Below are positions 6,804-16,400 of a stretch of 17,971 bases of DNA, in pieces. A program made the translations under genes and the position numbers. The notes beneath the pieces are model-generated. The model was given only the letters and a program-made list of their open reading frames with translations, ran no database searches and was not told where the DNA came from. The DNA is from Clostridia bacterium (GTDB taxonomy: Bacteria > Bacillota_A > Clostridia > Oscillospirales > UBA929), in contig BNZR01000030.1 of NCBI GenBank assembly GCA_026001245.1, positions 1-17,971 of the forward strand, in the 5' to 3' direction. The number at the start of each line of letters is the position of its first letter. Positions within the stretch are counted from its first letter, which is position 1.

Positions 6804-9743
6804 GCGCGTTATCTCGTCAAAATCGCCGTGCAGTATGTTTTTTGAGATTTCGGATACCAGTGCCGCGTCCCGGTCGTCGTCCCAGCGGGCGCCCTCAAGG
6901 GATATGGCGATGTCCCCGCAGGTGTCAACGTCGTAATCTTCGGCGGCGGCCTCTAGCCGCTCCAGCATTTCTACCATGGCCGACACGCTTATCGCGGCCT
7001 TTATCGCGTCGCTGTTGGCCAGCGTGTCCAGCGTTTTGTTGATCTTATTCAACAGCTCGTCCAAGCTGTCCAAGAACTGGGCGGTGTTTTGCTCGACGTA
7101 TTTCACGTCGCCGCGCCGCGCCGCGCTCTCTAAGTCCAAGGCCATGGCCGACACGGCCTCCGCGCCGATGTTGGCCGTTGCGGACTTTAGCGCGTGGACG
7201 CTGATGATGTACATCTCCATGTCGTTCGAGGCCAAACAGCCCCCAACCGTCTTGGTATAGCTCAAGCCGTTGCGGCAGAAAGTTTCCAGCACCTTGACGT
7301 AGTACTCGGCAGAGCCGCCGGAGTATTCTATGCCCTTCAGCACGTCAACGCCCTCAATCTCGATAAAGCCCGGATCCTCCTTCGGCTCTTCCTTGGGTTT
7401 AACCGCGATTTGCTTGTGTTCCGGCAACCAATGCTCCAAAATATCGTTAAGGTGACGCAGGTCGATGGGCTTGGTAAGCAAATCGTCCATGCCCGACTGC
7501 AAAAACATGTCCCGCACGCCGTGAATGGCGTTTGCGGTAAGCGCGACTATCGCGTGTTCAAACCCGAAAGAGCGTATACGCGCCGTGGCCTCCACGCCGT
7601 CCATGCCCGGCATCATGTGGTCCATAAAGATGATGTCGTAGTCGCGCCGCGCCGCCATGTCCACCGCGTCGCGCCCGCTGGCGGCGGTGTCAATTTGCAT
7701 TTTGTAGGGCTTCATCAAGCCCTCGGCCACCATCAGGTTTGTGCTTATGTCGTCCACGATAAGCACGCGTGCGTCCGGCGCGATAAAATGCGCCTGCTCT
7801 ACCTTACCGCCCTCGTGTTCCTCCAACACGCCGTTTAGCACGTTGGCAAGCCCCAGCGGGGAGGCGGGCATGGCTATAACCCGCATATTCCTGTTGTATG
7901 AATCGCCGAAATTGGTTATCAGCACGGGGATGGCCTCCGGCTGGCGTTCGTGAATAATCTCCGCCACGTCCTTGTGCAACAGTGACGACATAAACACGAA
8001 TTTATACTTGCCGTGCACGGCCGCGTCACGGAATTCCGCGTGGTTGCGCACCGTGCGGCACTCCACGCCCAGGTCGCGTATGGTACGCGCAACCGAATCG
8101 GCATACAATTCCCGCGAATCGTAGACCAAGCAACGCTTGGCGCGGGGCGACTCGACCGACGCGAACGGCGTGTATTTTGCGAACTTCTGCGGGAATTTAG
8201 CCGTAAAGGTACTGCCAACGCCGAACTCGCTGGTAACGGTGATGTCGCCGCCCATAACCCGCGCCAGGTTCCGCGCTATGGCAAGCCCAAGCCCGGTACC
8301 CTCGATGTTCTTCTCCTCGTCCAGCCGCGAAAACTGGCCGAACAGCTTGCCTAGATCCTCTTTGCGTATACCAACGCCGCTGTCGCGCACCTCGAACACC
8401 AGCTCCGCGTGTTCGCTGTCGGCAATGTCGCACCGGGCGTTGAAGATAACGTAGCCCTTTTGGGTGTACTTAACGGCGTTGTTTAACAGGTTGACCAGTA
8501 TCTGCCGTACGCGCACAACGTCCCCTAACATCTCGTTGGGGATACGGCAGTCGATGTTTGTGGTAAACAGAATCGGCTTTTCCATAACGCGCACGCGTAT
8601 TACATTGATAACGTCGTTTATAAGCGACGCGAACAGATACTTGGTCTCGGCGATCTCCATAACGCCGGATTCTATCCGCGAGAAGTCAAGAATATCATTG
8701 ATAAGCGACAGCAAATTCGCGCCGCTGTTTTTGATAACGCCGATATACTCGCGGATTTTGGGCTGCATATCCTCGCGCAGTACAAGATCTGACATGCCCG
8801 TTATCGCGTTCATGGGGGTGCGGATTTCGTGGGACATACGCGCCAAAAACTCGCCCTTGGCGCGGGCGGCGTTTTCCGCCTCCTGCTTGGCCAAAACCAA
8901 ATCCGTAACGTCGGTAATGTCCAAAAACGCGCCCTTAAAGCCGCCCGTCAGCTTGTCGTATATAATCTTAAAGAAGCGGGTTTCCGACCCCAGTTTTAGG
9001 GCGCGGGTGATTTCATAGGGTCCATCGCTGTCAAGCACCTCGCTGATTAGCTGTTTCATCTCCATGTCGCGGAACAAGTCCAGCAAGGGCCTGCCCACGG
9101 CCAGCTTGCGCGGTATGTGCGAAAACGCGGCCAGCGTCTCGCTTAAATGCCGCACGCGGTAACCGTCGTCCACCAGTACCGTGTAGTTGGGGCTGCTTTC
9201 AAGCAGACTGCGAAAGGCCTCACGCGCCTTGGCGTCCTCGCGGAATTTGCGCGTTATCTGGTAGGTAAGCACCAGCAAAAACACCGCCGTTATAATCGAA
9301 AGCCCCAGGCTCTGCCACGCGGTAGATACCTCGATGTTCGCCTCGTCCGTTATTATGGTTAGTATAACCGCCACGTTTGCCGCCATGGTTATGCCGATAT
9401 ACAGCATGGCCCATCTAAACTTTCGGTATATCCCCGCCAAGGCCATTGTGGCTATGTATAAAAAGAAGTAATCCTCAAATTCACGCGTAATCGTAGAGGA
9501 TATCAGCACCACCGCGAACAGCGTTAGCGGAACTATCAACGCCCGCAGTTCCTTTCCGCGCCCATGCGTCAGGCGCAGTACCAGCATCAGCGCAAGCACC
9601 GCAACAACCGCGAATAGCAACCAGCCGACTAAGTACTGCTCTAAATCGTCCCAACGCCCAAACACCATAATCAGAACTTCAAACGCTATTGCGGCAAAGG
9701 CCATAACGTTGGCCATTTTGCCCGGCTCAACGGTAGGCTTCAT
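6744..9743 (-). CDS. Six-TM hybrid histidine kinase with PAS, REC and Hpt domains
   Basis: A 999-aa membrane sensor kinase. Residues about 10-165 form six hydrophobic segments with little extracellular loop, followed by a PAS domain (about 178-290). HisKA carries the phospho-acceptor His305 in [10 protein letters not shown]. The HATPase domain has N-box Asn418/422, DSGVGI (Asp454) and GTGLGL. A degenerate receiver follows (about 525-645; its acceptor position reads FVFMSS, with no Asp), then a true receiver (VLIVDD, acceptor Asp708 in [16 protein letters not shown]), then Hpt with His850 (VHALKSA). A helical tail of about 100 residues ends the protein. The ATG overlaps the TGA of the REC-GGDEF-lipid kinase gene as ATGA, with GAGAGGG upstream, so the two are translationally coupled. 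It is a paralogue of the kinase at 13442-16462. The stimulus is unknown. Confidence 0.93.
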   Translation of the reverse strand: MKPTVEPGKMANVMAFAAIAFEVLIMVFGRWDDLEQYLVGWLLFAVVAVLALMLVLRLTHGRGKELRALIVPLTLFAVVLISSTITREFEDYFFLYIATMALAGIYRKFRWAMLYIGITMAANVAVILTIITDEANIEVSTAWQSLGLSIITAVFLLVLTYQITRKFREDAKAREAFRSLLESSPNYTVLVDDGYRVRHLSETLAAFSHIPRKLAVGRPLLDLFRDMEMKQLISEVLDSDGPYEITRALKLGSETRFFKIIYDKLTGGFKGAFLDITDVTDLVLAKQEAENAARAKGEFLARMSHEIRTPMNAITGMSDLVLREDMQPKIREYIGVIKNSGANLLSLINDILDFSRIESGVMEIAETKYLFASLINDVINVIRVRVMEKPILFTTNIDCRIPNEMLGDVVRVRQILVNLLNNAVKYTQKGYVIFNARCDIADSEHAELVFEVRDSGVGIRKEDLGKLFGQFSRLDEEKNIEGTGLGLAIARNLARVMGGDITVTSEFGVGSTFTAKFPQKFAKYTPFASVESPRAKRCLVYDSRELYADSVARTIRDLGVECRTVRNHAEFRDAAVHGKYKFVFMSSLLHKDVAEIIHERQPEAIPVLITNFGDSYNRNMRVIAMPASPLGLANVLNGVLEEHEGGKVEQAHFIAPDARVLIVDDISTNLMVAEGLMKPYKMQIDTAASGRDAVDMAARRDYDIIFMDHMMPGMDGVEATARIRSFGFEHAIVALTANAIHGVRDMFLQSGMDDLLTKPIDLRHLNDILEHWLPEHKQIAVKPKEEPKEDPGFIEIEGVDVLKGIEYSGGSAEYYVKVLETFCRNGLSYTKTVGGCLASNDMEMYIISVHALKSATANIGAEAVSAMALDLESAARRGDVKYVEQNTAQFLDSLDELLNKINKTLDTLANSDAIKAAISVSAMVEMLERLEAAAEDYDVDTCGDIAISLEGARWDDDRDAALVSEISKNILHGDFDEITRLSRQLRGLFLNRADTPSGF

Positions 9744-11671
9744 GTGTCGTCCCTCTCATTCTCAATTTTTGTGCCCTCGGGCGCGACTACCCGAACCATG
9801 TCGGGTATAACCTCTACGGTTATAGAGGTTTCGTAAAAAATCTCGCCGTCCAGCACGACTATCATCGGGGTTTCGGAGCTTATTGTTATCCTGCGCGCCC
9901 GCTCGCACTTAAATATCTTCGGCTTTTTAACCCAACGCCCCTTTAGATACCCGGACATAACCGAAAGCATTCTAAGCGGCGACAGCCCCTTGGTGGTAAG
10001 CACGTCCATCAACCCGTCGGTGGGGGACGCGGCGAAGTTGGGCGCCAGCGTCTCGGCGTAATATTTGCAGTTAGAGATATTAAACGCGGCGTACCGCCCT
10101 TGGAACAGCAACCCGTCTTGCTCCGCCGTGTATTGCTGGCGCAACAGTCCGGGGTCAAACATCGCCAGCAGGCCGCCCAGCACATAGGCCTTGGTAACAA
10201 GCTTTGTACCGGCAATCCACCCAATGCGCGATATATCGTCGGAAAGCTCGTAGCCCCTGATGGTCGCGGCGGCCTCAACCCCCACACAGCAGTCGCTTAT
10301 AGCGTAATTGCCGGCGCACAACAGCACGTCCACGGTTTTTGTGGGCGCGGAGGCCAGCGCGGCTATGTCGCGGAATTTTTCCTTAGCGTCCGCCCCGAAA
10401 TTCCGCACAAAGCTGTTTTGCGACCCGTAGGGTACGGGCGCCAGTTCTGCGTTGTTAATCCCGACCATGCCGTTTAGGCAGTCGAACAATATCCCGTCGC
10501 CCCCCACGGCGTATACGCGCACGATGTCCTCGGCGGGTACGACGTTGGCCGCGTAGTCCCGAACGCGCACCACCGCGTCGCGGCTGTAGCGCGTTTCGTA
10601 TATCTTATAATTCTCGCCCGTGGCCGCAAACACGTCCGTTATCTGTTTTTTCAAGCTTTGCAACGCGTCGGGCTTTTGCCTAAACGTCCTGGCGTTGATT
10701 ATAAACAGGTGCCAGCGGTGCCTGTCCTCCTCGCGCTGTTCCTCTACGGGGGGCTGTTCCTCGTCATAGGCGTTGTCCTTACTGCGCACGCGGTTGCGCC
10801 CGAAGCGTTTCGCGTCGCGCATATAGCCGGCGGCCTCGTCCAGCAGGCTTTTAATCTCCGCGTCCGCCGTGGGGATAACCGACGCCACGCCCAGGCTTAC
10901 AGTAACAGCGGTATTGCCGAAGCGGTCGGCGGGGATCACCGCCGTGGCAACGCCGCGCCGTATCGCCTCGGCGACGCGCTTCGCGTCACGCGGCAGGCTT
11001 TGCGGCAATATGATGGTAAACTTGCTGTCGCCGGTACGCGCAACCAAGTTGGCGGGGCGCGACGCGTAGGCCGAGCAAAGTTTGGCCACGGTGCGCAGAA
11101 CCGCGTCCCCCGCGTCACGGCCATAGCTGTTGCTGTAATGCCGAAAGCGATCCACGCCCAAGGTAATCACGGACAAAAAGCTGTGTTCCTTCAGGGCGCG
11201 ATCCCATTCCGCATCAGCCCGCTCCTCAAAGGCGCGGCTGTCGGCCACGCCCGTGGTTTTGTCGATCAAGCCCCAGCGGCTAAGGCTTTCGGTGTGCCGC
11301 GCTATGCGTATGTGGGTTTCCACGCGGGTGCGCACGGTTTCGGCGTTGAAGGGCTTGCTTATATAGTCGCTCGCGCCCAGCGCGTAACAGCTGCGCTCGT
11401 TCTCGTCCCCTGTCAGCGCGCTTACCACTATAACGGGAATATTCGCCGTGGCCAAATTGGCCTTCATGCGCTTTAATACCTCAAACCCGTCCAAATCCGG
11501 CATCAGTATGTCCAGCAAAACTAAATCCGGCTTGATGTTTTCAAGCATATTAAGCGCCTCCTCGCCGGACATGGCGGGGTACAGCGCGTAATCTGCGGAC
11601 AGTATGTTGTGCAGGGCGGCGAAATTGGTCTCCTCGTCGTCCACCGCCAGAATCGTATATTTGGCGTTCAT
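9740..11671 (-). CDS. REC-GGDEF(degenerate)-lipid kinase fusion protein
   Basis: A 643-aa soluble protein joining three domains. REC (1-125) has the acidic pocket Asp11/12, acceptor Asp54 in [11 protein letters not shown], and Lys106. The GGDEF-fold domain (about 133-298) has lost its signature: GGDEF reads GDSKF (214-218) and the inhibitory RxxD reads RPAN, so cyclase activity and c-di-GMP feedback binding are unlikely. After a Glu/Gln-rich linker (about 300-318) comes a diacylglycerol-kinase/YegS/BmrU-type catalytic domain (about 319-640). It shows VGGDGI (GGDGT motif, 390-394), YGSQNSF (relaxed GTxNDF, 415-421), TDGLMDV (Asp552) and LDGE (608-610). I choose the ATG at 11671, which overlaps the preceding gene's stop as TGATG with AAGGTG upstream; a GTG at 11677 is the alternative. 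I know no named family with this architecture. The likely role is phosphorelay-controlled lipid phosphorylation. Confidence 0.85.
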   Translation of the reverse strand: MNAKYTILAVDDEETNFAALHNILSADYALYPAMSGEEALNMLENIKPDLVLLDILMPDLDGFEVLKRMKANLATANIPVIVVSALTGDENERSCYALGASDYISKPFNAETVRTRVETHIRIARHTESLSRWGLIDKTTGVADSRAFEERADAEWDRALKEHSFLSVITLGVDRFRHYSNSYGRDAGDAVLRTVAKLCSAYASRPANLVARTGDSKFTIILPQSLPRDAKRVAEAIRRGVATAVIPADRFGNTAVTVSLGVASVIPTADAEIKSLLDEAAGYMRDAKRFGRNRVRSKDNAYDEEQPPVEEQREEDRHRWHLFIINARTFRQKPDALQSLKKQITDVFAATGENYKIYETRYSRDAVVRVRDYAANVVPAEDIVRVYAVGGDGILFDCLNGMVGINNAELAPVPYGSQNSFVRNFGADAKEKFRDIAALASAPTKTVDVLLCAGNYAISDCCVGVEAAATIRGYELSDDISRIGWIAGTKLVTKAYVLGGLLAMFDPGLLRQQYTAEQDGLLFQGRYAAFNISNCKYYAETLAPNFAASPTDGLMDVLTTKGLSPLRMLSVMSGYLKGRWVKKPKIFKCERARRITISSETPMIVVLDGEIFYETSITVEVIPDMVRVVAPEGTKIENERDDT

Positions 11672-12564
11672 CAGCACACCTTATTCCTTCCGCCGGTTTT
11701 CGCGTCAAACAGACGCGCCTGCGCCTCCGCTATCAGTTCGTACAGCGAGCCGCCCTGCGAGGGGTTGCTCTCCGCCACGCCGATGCTTAGCGTAATCGTG
11801 GTCGTCTGTCCGTCCTCGGTTTTCACGCGGGTGCGGGACATTTCTCCCCGCAGTCGCTCGGCTATCCTAAGCGCGTCGTCTTTGCCCGACCCCGGCAGCA
11901 TAAGCGCGAACTCGTCTTTGTTCATACGCACGGCCATATCCGTCGAGCGTCTGGCGTAAGACGCGATAACCCCCGCGACTGTGCGCATCATCTCGTCCCC
12001 CAGCCCCCGCCCGTGCCGCTTGTTGTAATCCTTAAACTGGTCAATGTCAATCATCATCAGCGAAATTTTAAAGCTGTGCCGCGCCGCGCTGCCCCACTCG
12101 CGCTCAAGATGCACGTCAAAGGCCGCACGGTTTGCGATACCGGTAAGCGTATCGTGCATACCCAGCATCTCTTTGGCGTGCAGGTTTTCGGCGTTGTTCA
12201 TGTGCAGCGAGATACGCGCCCGCAGAACCGACGGCAAAAACGGCTTGGCGATATAGTCACTCGCCCCCAGCTTAAGCCCCTTAATCTCGCTGTCCGCGTC
12301 CTTGCCCGCTGACAGCAGGACTATCGGCAGCTCGGCGTAGCGCGAGTCGAAGCGCAGACGCGCCAACGCCTCGTAGCCGTCCATTCCGGGCATGGCTATG
12401 TCCAGCAGAATTAAATCCGGGTGAATCTTGTTTAAAAGCTCGAACATGCGCTCGGCGGAGGTCATGGTAAACACCTTACACATGTCCGCCAATGCGTTGC
12501 GCCCTATCAGCAGGTTGGTATCGTCGTCGTCCACCAAAAACACCGTTTTTCGTATAGTTTCCAT
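11671..12564 (-). CDS. Response regulator with REC and degenerate GGDEF domain
   Basis: A 297-aa cytoplasmic regulator and first gene of the leftward operon. The ATG at 12564 has AAGGGGGAG about 10 bases upstream; a longer frame from a TTG at 12627 would start inside the promoter and is rejected. The REC domain (about 5-122) has VDDDD (8-15 region), acceptor Asp55 in LLDIAMPGMDG, and Lys107. The GGDEF-fold domain (about 133-297) keeps the metal-binding Asp173/175 region (MIDIDQFKDYN). In the catalytic signature the two glycines are replaced, giving NKDEF (215-219). The RxxD inhibitory site is intact (RSTD, 206-209), five residues before the signature. It may therefore sense c-di-GMP rather than make it; that is inference. 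It lacks the lipid-kinase domain of its downstream neighbour, to which it is otherwise similar in layout. Confidence 0.88.
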   Translation of the reverse strand: METIRKTVFLVDDDDTNLLIGRNALADMCKVFTMTSAERMFELLNKIHPDLILLDIAMPGMDGYEALARLRFDSRYAELPIVLLSAGKDADSEIKGLKLGASDYIAKPFLPSVLRARISLHMNNAENLHAKEMLGMHDTLTGIANRAAFDVHLEREWGSAARHSFKISLMMIDIDQFKDYNKRHGRGLGDEMMRTVAGVIASYARRSTDMAVRMNKDEFALMLPGSGKDDALRIAERLRGEMSRTRVKTEDGQTTTITLSIGVAESNPSQGGSLYELIAEAQARLFDAKTGGRNKVC

Positions 12565-12598
12565 GCGCCCCCATCTCCCCCTTGTATTGCTTCTACAT

Positions 12599-12627
12599 AT
12601 TATATAACTTTTCGCGCGGTTTTTCAA
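12599..12627 (-). promoter_or_regulatory. Promoter of the leftward REC-GGDEF / kinase operon
   Basis: On the minus strand TTGAAA (12627-12622), a 17-base spacer and TATAAT (12604-12599). The start is expected near 12592, giving a leader of about 28 bases before the ATG at 12564. It is back-to-back with the rightward promoter; the two -35 hexamers are 21 bases apart. Confidence 0.75.
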
Positions 12628-12648
12628 GCAAAAACAAAGATTTTACTC

Positions 12649-12677
12649 TTGACAATTTTTGCGCTTAGTATTATAAT
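12649..12677 (+). promoter_or_regulatory. Perfect sigma-A promoter of the rightward lipid kinase / hybrid kinase operon
   Basis: TTGACA (12649-12654), a 17-base spacer and TATAAT (12672-12677): an exact consensus, with start expected near 12684. The spacer contains TTTTGCGCTTAG, nearly the same as TTTTGCGCTAAG in the spoIIE-proximal promoter. Confidence 0.85.
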
Positions 12678-12701
12678 GTTGCTATCGGCAAAAACAGTGA
12701 G

Positions 12702-12713
12702 GTGACGTGTCAC
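12702..12713 (+). promoter_or_regulatory. Palindrome in the leader of the rightward operon
   Basis: GTGAC-GT-GTCAC is a perfect 5-base inverted repeat with a 2-base centre, about 20-30 bases after the predicted start. It overlaps the ribosome binding sequence GAGGTGA (12699-12705). It could be an operator or could hide the ribosome binding site in the RNA. At this length it could also be chance. Confidence 0.3.
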
Positions 12714-12729
12714 GGATAACCGCTATCAT

Positions 12730-13452
12730 TTGTTTATTCTTAACCCCGTTTCGTTTCGCGGTCACGCCGCGATCGAGGATTTTATCGCAAAAACCCGAGG
12801 CGTTTTACAGGCTTCGGGCGACGAGAGCGGCCATCTTCACCTCTCCCGTTTCCCGCGTGACGCTATAGGCGTTATCCGGGCGCAGGCCGCCCGGCACGCG
12901 GATAAAATCCTGCGCGTGTATTCCGTAGGCGGCGACGGAACGCTTTTCGACTGTCTAAACGGCGTGGTGGGGCTGGATAACGCGGAGCTTGTGGTAGCCC
13001 CCGGTGCCGAGGTGCGGGACTTGCCCGCGCTTATCAAGGCCGTCACCGCCCCGGCGGACGTTATCCGCTGTAACGGCAACTACGCGCTTAGCTCCTTCGC
13101 GGTGGGGGCCGAGGCCGCCGCGATAGCCCGCGGGCGGCGCGTCAACGCCGCGACAAAGCGCCGAATGCAGGATCTATCCTACAGGCTGGCCTCCTCCGTT
13201 ACCAGGCTTGACAAGCACCTGCGCTCGCAACGCTACAACATCACCGTGGACGGCGACACCATAAACGGCACCCACGCGGATCTTAAAGCCATACTGGGCA
13301 CATTGCGGCACAAGCAACTGCACCTGACCTCTGACGAGCCGATACTTGTAAGCCTAGACGGCGAGATTTTTTACGAATCCAAGCTTACCGTGCAAATCGT
13401 CCCCGACGCGGTGAATTTAGCCGCGCTTAAGGAGAACGACAATGAAAAATAA
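12730..13452 (+). CDS. Stand-alone lipid-kinase (DAGK/YegS-like) homologue missing catalytic motifs
   Basis: A 240-aa protein homologous to the C-terminal domain of the REC-GGDEF-lipid kinase fusion: ILNPVSF at the start, VGGDGTLFDCLNGVVG, GNYALS, and [19 protein letters not shown] near the end match segment for segment. It lacks the GTxNDF-type segment (after GGDGT it reads VVAPGAEVRDLPAL). It also lacks the segment containing the conserved DG-x-x-D/E motif, so it is shorter than the ~300 aa usual for YegS/DgkB proteins and is probably inactive or altered. The start is unusual: TTG at 12730 is the only canonical start in frame, but GAGGTGA lies 24 bases upstream, and the similarity to the fusion (RYHLF versus RWHLF) begins before the TTG. 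It overlaps the next gene by 11 bases, so the two are coupled. Confidence 0.75.
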   Translation: MFILNPVSFRGHAAIEDFIAKTRGVLQASGDESGHLHLSRFPRDAIGVIRAQAARHADKILRVYSVGGDGTLFDCLNGVVGLDNAELVVAPGAEVRDLPALIKAVTAPADVIRCNGNYALSSFAVGAEAAAIARGRRVNAATKRRMQDLSYRLASSVTRLDKHLRSQRYNITVDGDTINGTHADLKAILGTLRHKQLHLTSDEPILVSLDGEIFYESKLTVQIVPDAVNLAALKENDNEK

Positions 13453-16400
13453 ATCCTCAACATACTTGGTGTCCGTGCTTGGCATGCTGGGTACCGTCGC
13501 CTACGGCGTAATCCGCTGGGTCGAGGGCAGCATTATGGGCTACGACAAGGACGAGTCTATATGGGTCGCGGCTATCTGCGTGGCCACTATCTTTATAATG
13601 GCGATACTAACCTGGGGTATACCCCGCGCCCATTTGGATCTGCTGGCGTTTCTTATCCCTATGGCCATGTTCACCGTGTTCACGCTGGGGGCGTTCGCGC
13701 TGGCGGACTTTGAGTATTACTTCGTATCCTACCTGTGTATCTGCGGCGTGGGCTGTTGCTACCAGCAGTTTACAAAGATGGTATGGTTTTTTATACCCGC
13801 GAATATCGTGATGATAGCGCTTATGCTTACCTATATCCCGCAAATGGAGAAGGACGTGGGGATAAACTATCTGTGGGTAAACTGGCTGATGTCGCTGTTC
13901 GCCTCTGGATTTTTGCTGGTGCTTACCTATATATCCAACATGCGCAACAACCGCGCCGACAAGGCCCGCGCCTCGTTCCAAACCTTGCTTGACAGCACAC
14001 CAAACCACATGGCCTTGATGGACGATTTGGGGCGCGTGACCTATATCAGCCGCCCGCTGGCGGAGTTTTCGGGCGTTGCAACGCGGGAGCTGGCCGTTGG
14101 CCGCCCGCTTATCGATTTGTACGGCGACATTGACGTAAAGCTGTTGATAAGCGAGATATTAGTGGCCAAAAGCTTTCTAAACGAAACGCGTGAGCTGCAA
14201 ATAGCGGGCGACACGCGCTACTTCAAGGTTATCTCGAACAAGATGAACGGCACGGTAAGCGGCATATTCTTGGACATGAACGACGTTACGGATATAATCC
14301 GGGCGGGCATGGCCGCCGAGGCGGCCATGGAGGAGGCGCACCGCGCAAACGAGGCCAAGTCCGCGTTTTTGGCGCGCACCTCCCACGAAATCCGCACCCC
14401 CATGAACGCGATTATCGGCATGTCCGAGCTTATACTGCGCGAGGACGTGTCCTCCGCCGTGCGCGGGCATACCCTAAGCGTCAAGCGGGCGGGCGAAAAC
14501 CTGCTGGCCATTATCAACGATATTCTTGACCTGTCTAAAATCGAAAGCGGCAAGATGGACATCATTCAGGCCGAGTACGCGCTGGCCTCCGTGCTTAACG
14601 ACGTTATAAGCATAGTGCGCATGCGCGTTATGGACAGACCCCTGCTGTTCGTGACGAATATTGACGCGAATCTGCCCGGCAAGCTGTTGGGGGACGAGGT
14701 GCGCGTGCGGCAGGTGGTGCTGAATCTGCTAAGCAACGCCGTGAAGTACACCCCCTCCGGCCACATCGCGCTGTCCGCCGAGGGCGAGCGGCGGGACGAC
14801 GGCACGGTACTGCTGACGTTCCGTATATCCGACACGGGCGTGGGGATAGTCGCGGATAACATCGACAAGATTTTTGACGATTTTTCACGCGTGGACAACA
14901 AAAATACCCGCAACGTGGCGGGTACGGGGCTGGGGCTTAGTATCACCCGCAACCTGACAAGAAGCATGGGCGGCGACGTGGTGGTGTCCAGCGCGTACGA
15001 GCAGGGCAGTACCTTCACCGCCACGCTTATCCAAAAAACCGTGGACGACCGTCCCTTCGCCGCCGTAAACGAGCCTGCCGGCAAGTCCGTTCTGCTGTTT
15101 GACAACCGCGATATTTGCGCCCGGTCCGTTGTGCGTACCTGCGCCAACCTGGGCGTTCCCTGCACAGCCGTGGCCGACAAGACGGACTTTGAATACGAGG
15201 TTGCGCTTGGCGTGCATTCGCACATCTTGGTGTCAACTTTGCTGTTCGAGGCGGCAAGACGCGCCGTTAAGAACGCGGCGGGGGCGCTGGTATTACTGGC
15301 CGAATACGGCGAAACGGTGCTTGAACCCAACGCCCGCGTTATCTCCATGCCCGTACACGCCATCTCGCTTGCCAATATCCTAAACGGCTTGGAGGACGGC
15401 GAGTACAGCTATCACCACAGTACGGTCGTAGGGATAAACTACACCGCCCCCACGGCGCGTATCCTGATTGTGGACGATATTCGCACCAATCTGCGCGTGG
15501 CGGAGGGTCTGTTGCTTCCCTTGGGCGCGAAGCTGGATACCTGTCTAAGCGGCGAGGAGGCCTTGGGGCTGGTGCGCGAGCATGAGTACGACATTATCTT
15601 TATGGACCACATGATGCCCGACATGGACGGGCTTGAGGCCGCCGGGTATATCCGCGCCATGGACGGCGAGCGTTTTAAAACCGTACCCATAGTCGCGCTT
15701 ACGGCAAACGCCATAAGCGGCATGAAAGAGATGTTCCTTGCCAACGGCTTTAACGACTATTTGGCAAAGCCCATCGAAACCAACAAGCTGTACGAGCTGT
15801 TAAACCGCTGGATCCCCAAGACCAAGCGCAGTTCGGCCGCGCCTCCCGCCGCCAAACCCGCCGCCGACCCGCGCACCGCCGCGTTTAGTATCGACCGCGT
15901 GGACACCGCGCAGGGCGTGCGCCTGTCCGGCGGCTCGTTTGACCGATACATCAAGGTGCTGGAGTTTTTTGTTACCGACACCAACGAGCGTATGCCTTTG
16001 CTTGAGGACGTGCCGGAGGACGACAACCTGCGGCTGTTCTGCACCACCGTCCACGCGCTAAAAACCGCGTCGAAGATAATCGGCGCGCCGCGTGTAAGCG
16101 ACCAAGCCTACGCGCTGGAGATGGCCAGCAAGGCCGGGGACATCGCCGCAATCGCCGCCGATCTGCCCAAATTCCGCGAGGATTTAAAGGATTTGGCGCG
16201 GCGCGTTGCGGACGCGCTGGCGCGTTTCCACTTGGGCGACACGTTCGGAACGGAGCCTATCCCCGCCGAGCTATTGGGCGAGCTACGCGCCGCGTTGAGT
16301 ATCACCGACCTGGAAAACATCGACCGACTGCTTGGGGTACTGTCCGCAAACAAAAATCTGGACGAAATCGCGACAAAAACAATCGCCGCCCTGTCGGACG

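Noticed and set aside
10658..11476. Plus-strand open frame of 272 codons opposite the REC-GGDEF-lipid kinase gene
   Set aside because: It lies antisense to conserved REC and GGDEF motifs, and its composition is typical of an antisense shadow.
14566..15375. Minus-strand open frame of 269 codons opposite the second hybrid kinase
   Set aside because: Ser/Arg/Thr-rich antisense shadow covering conserved HATPase motifs on the real strand.
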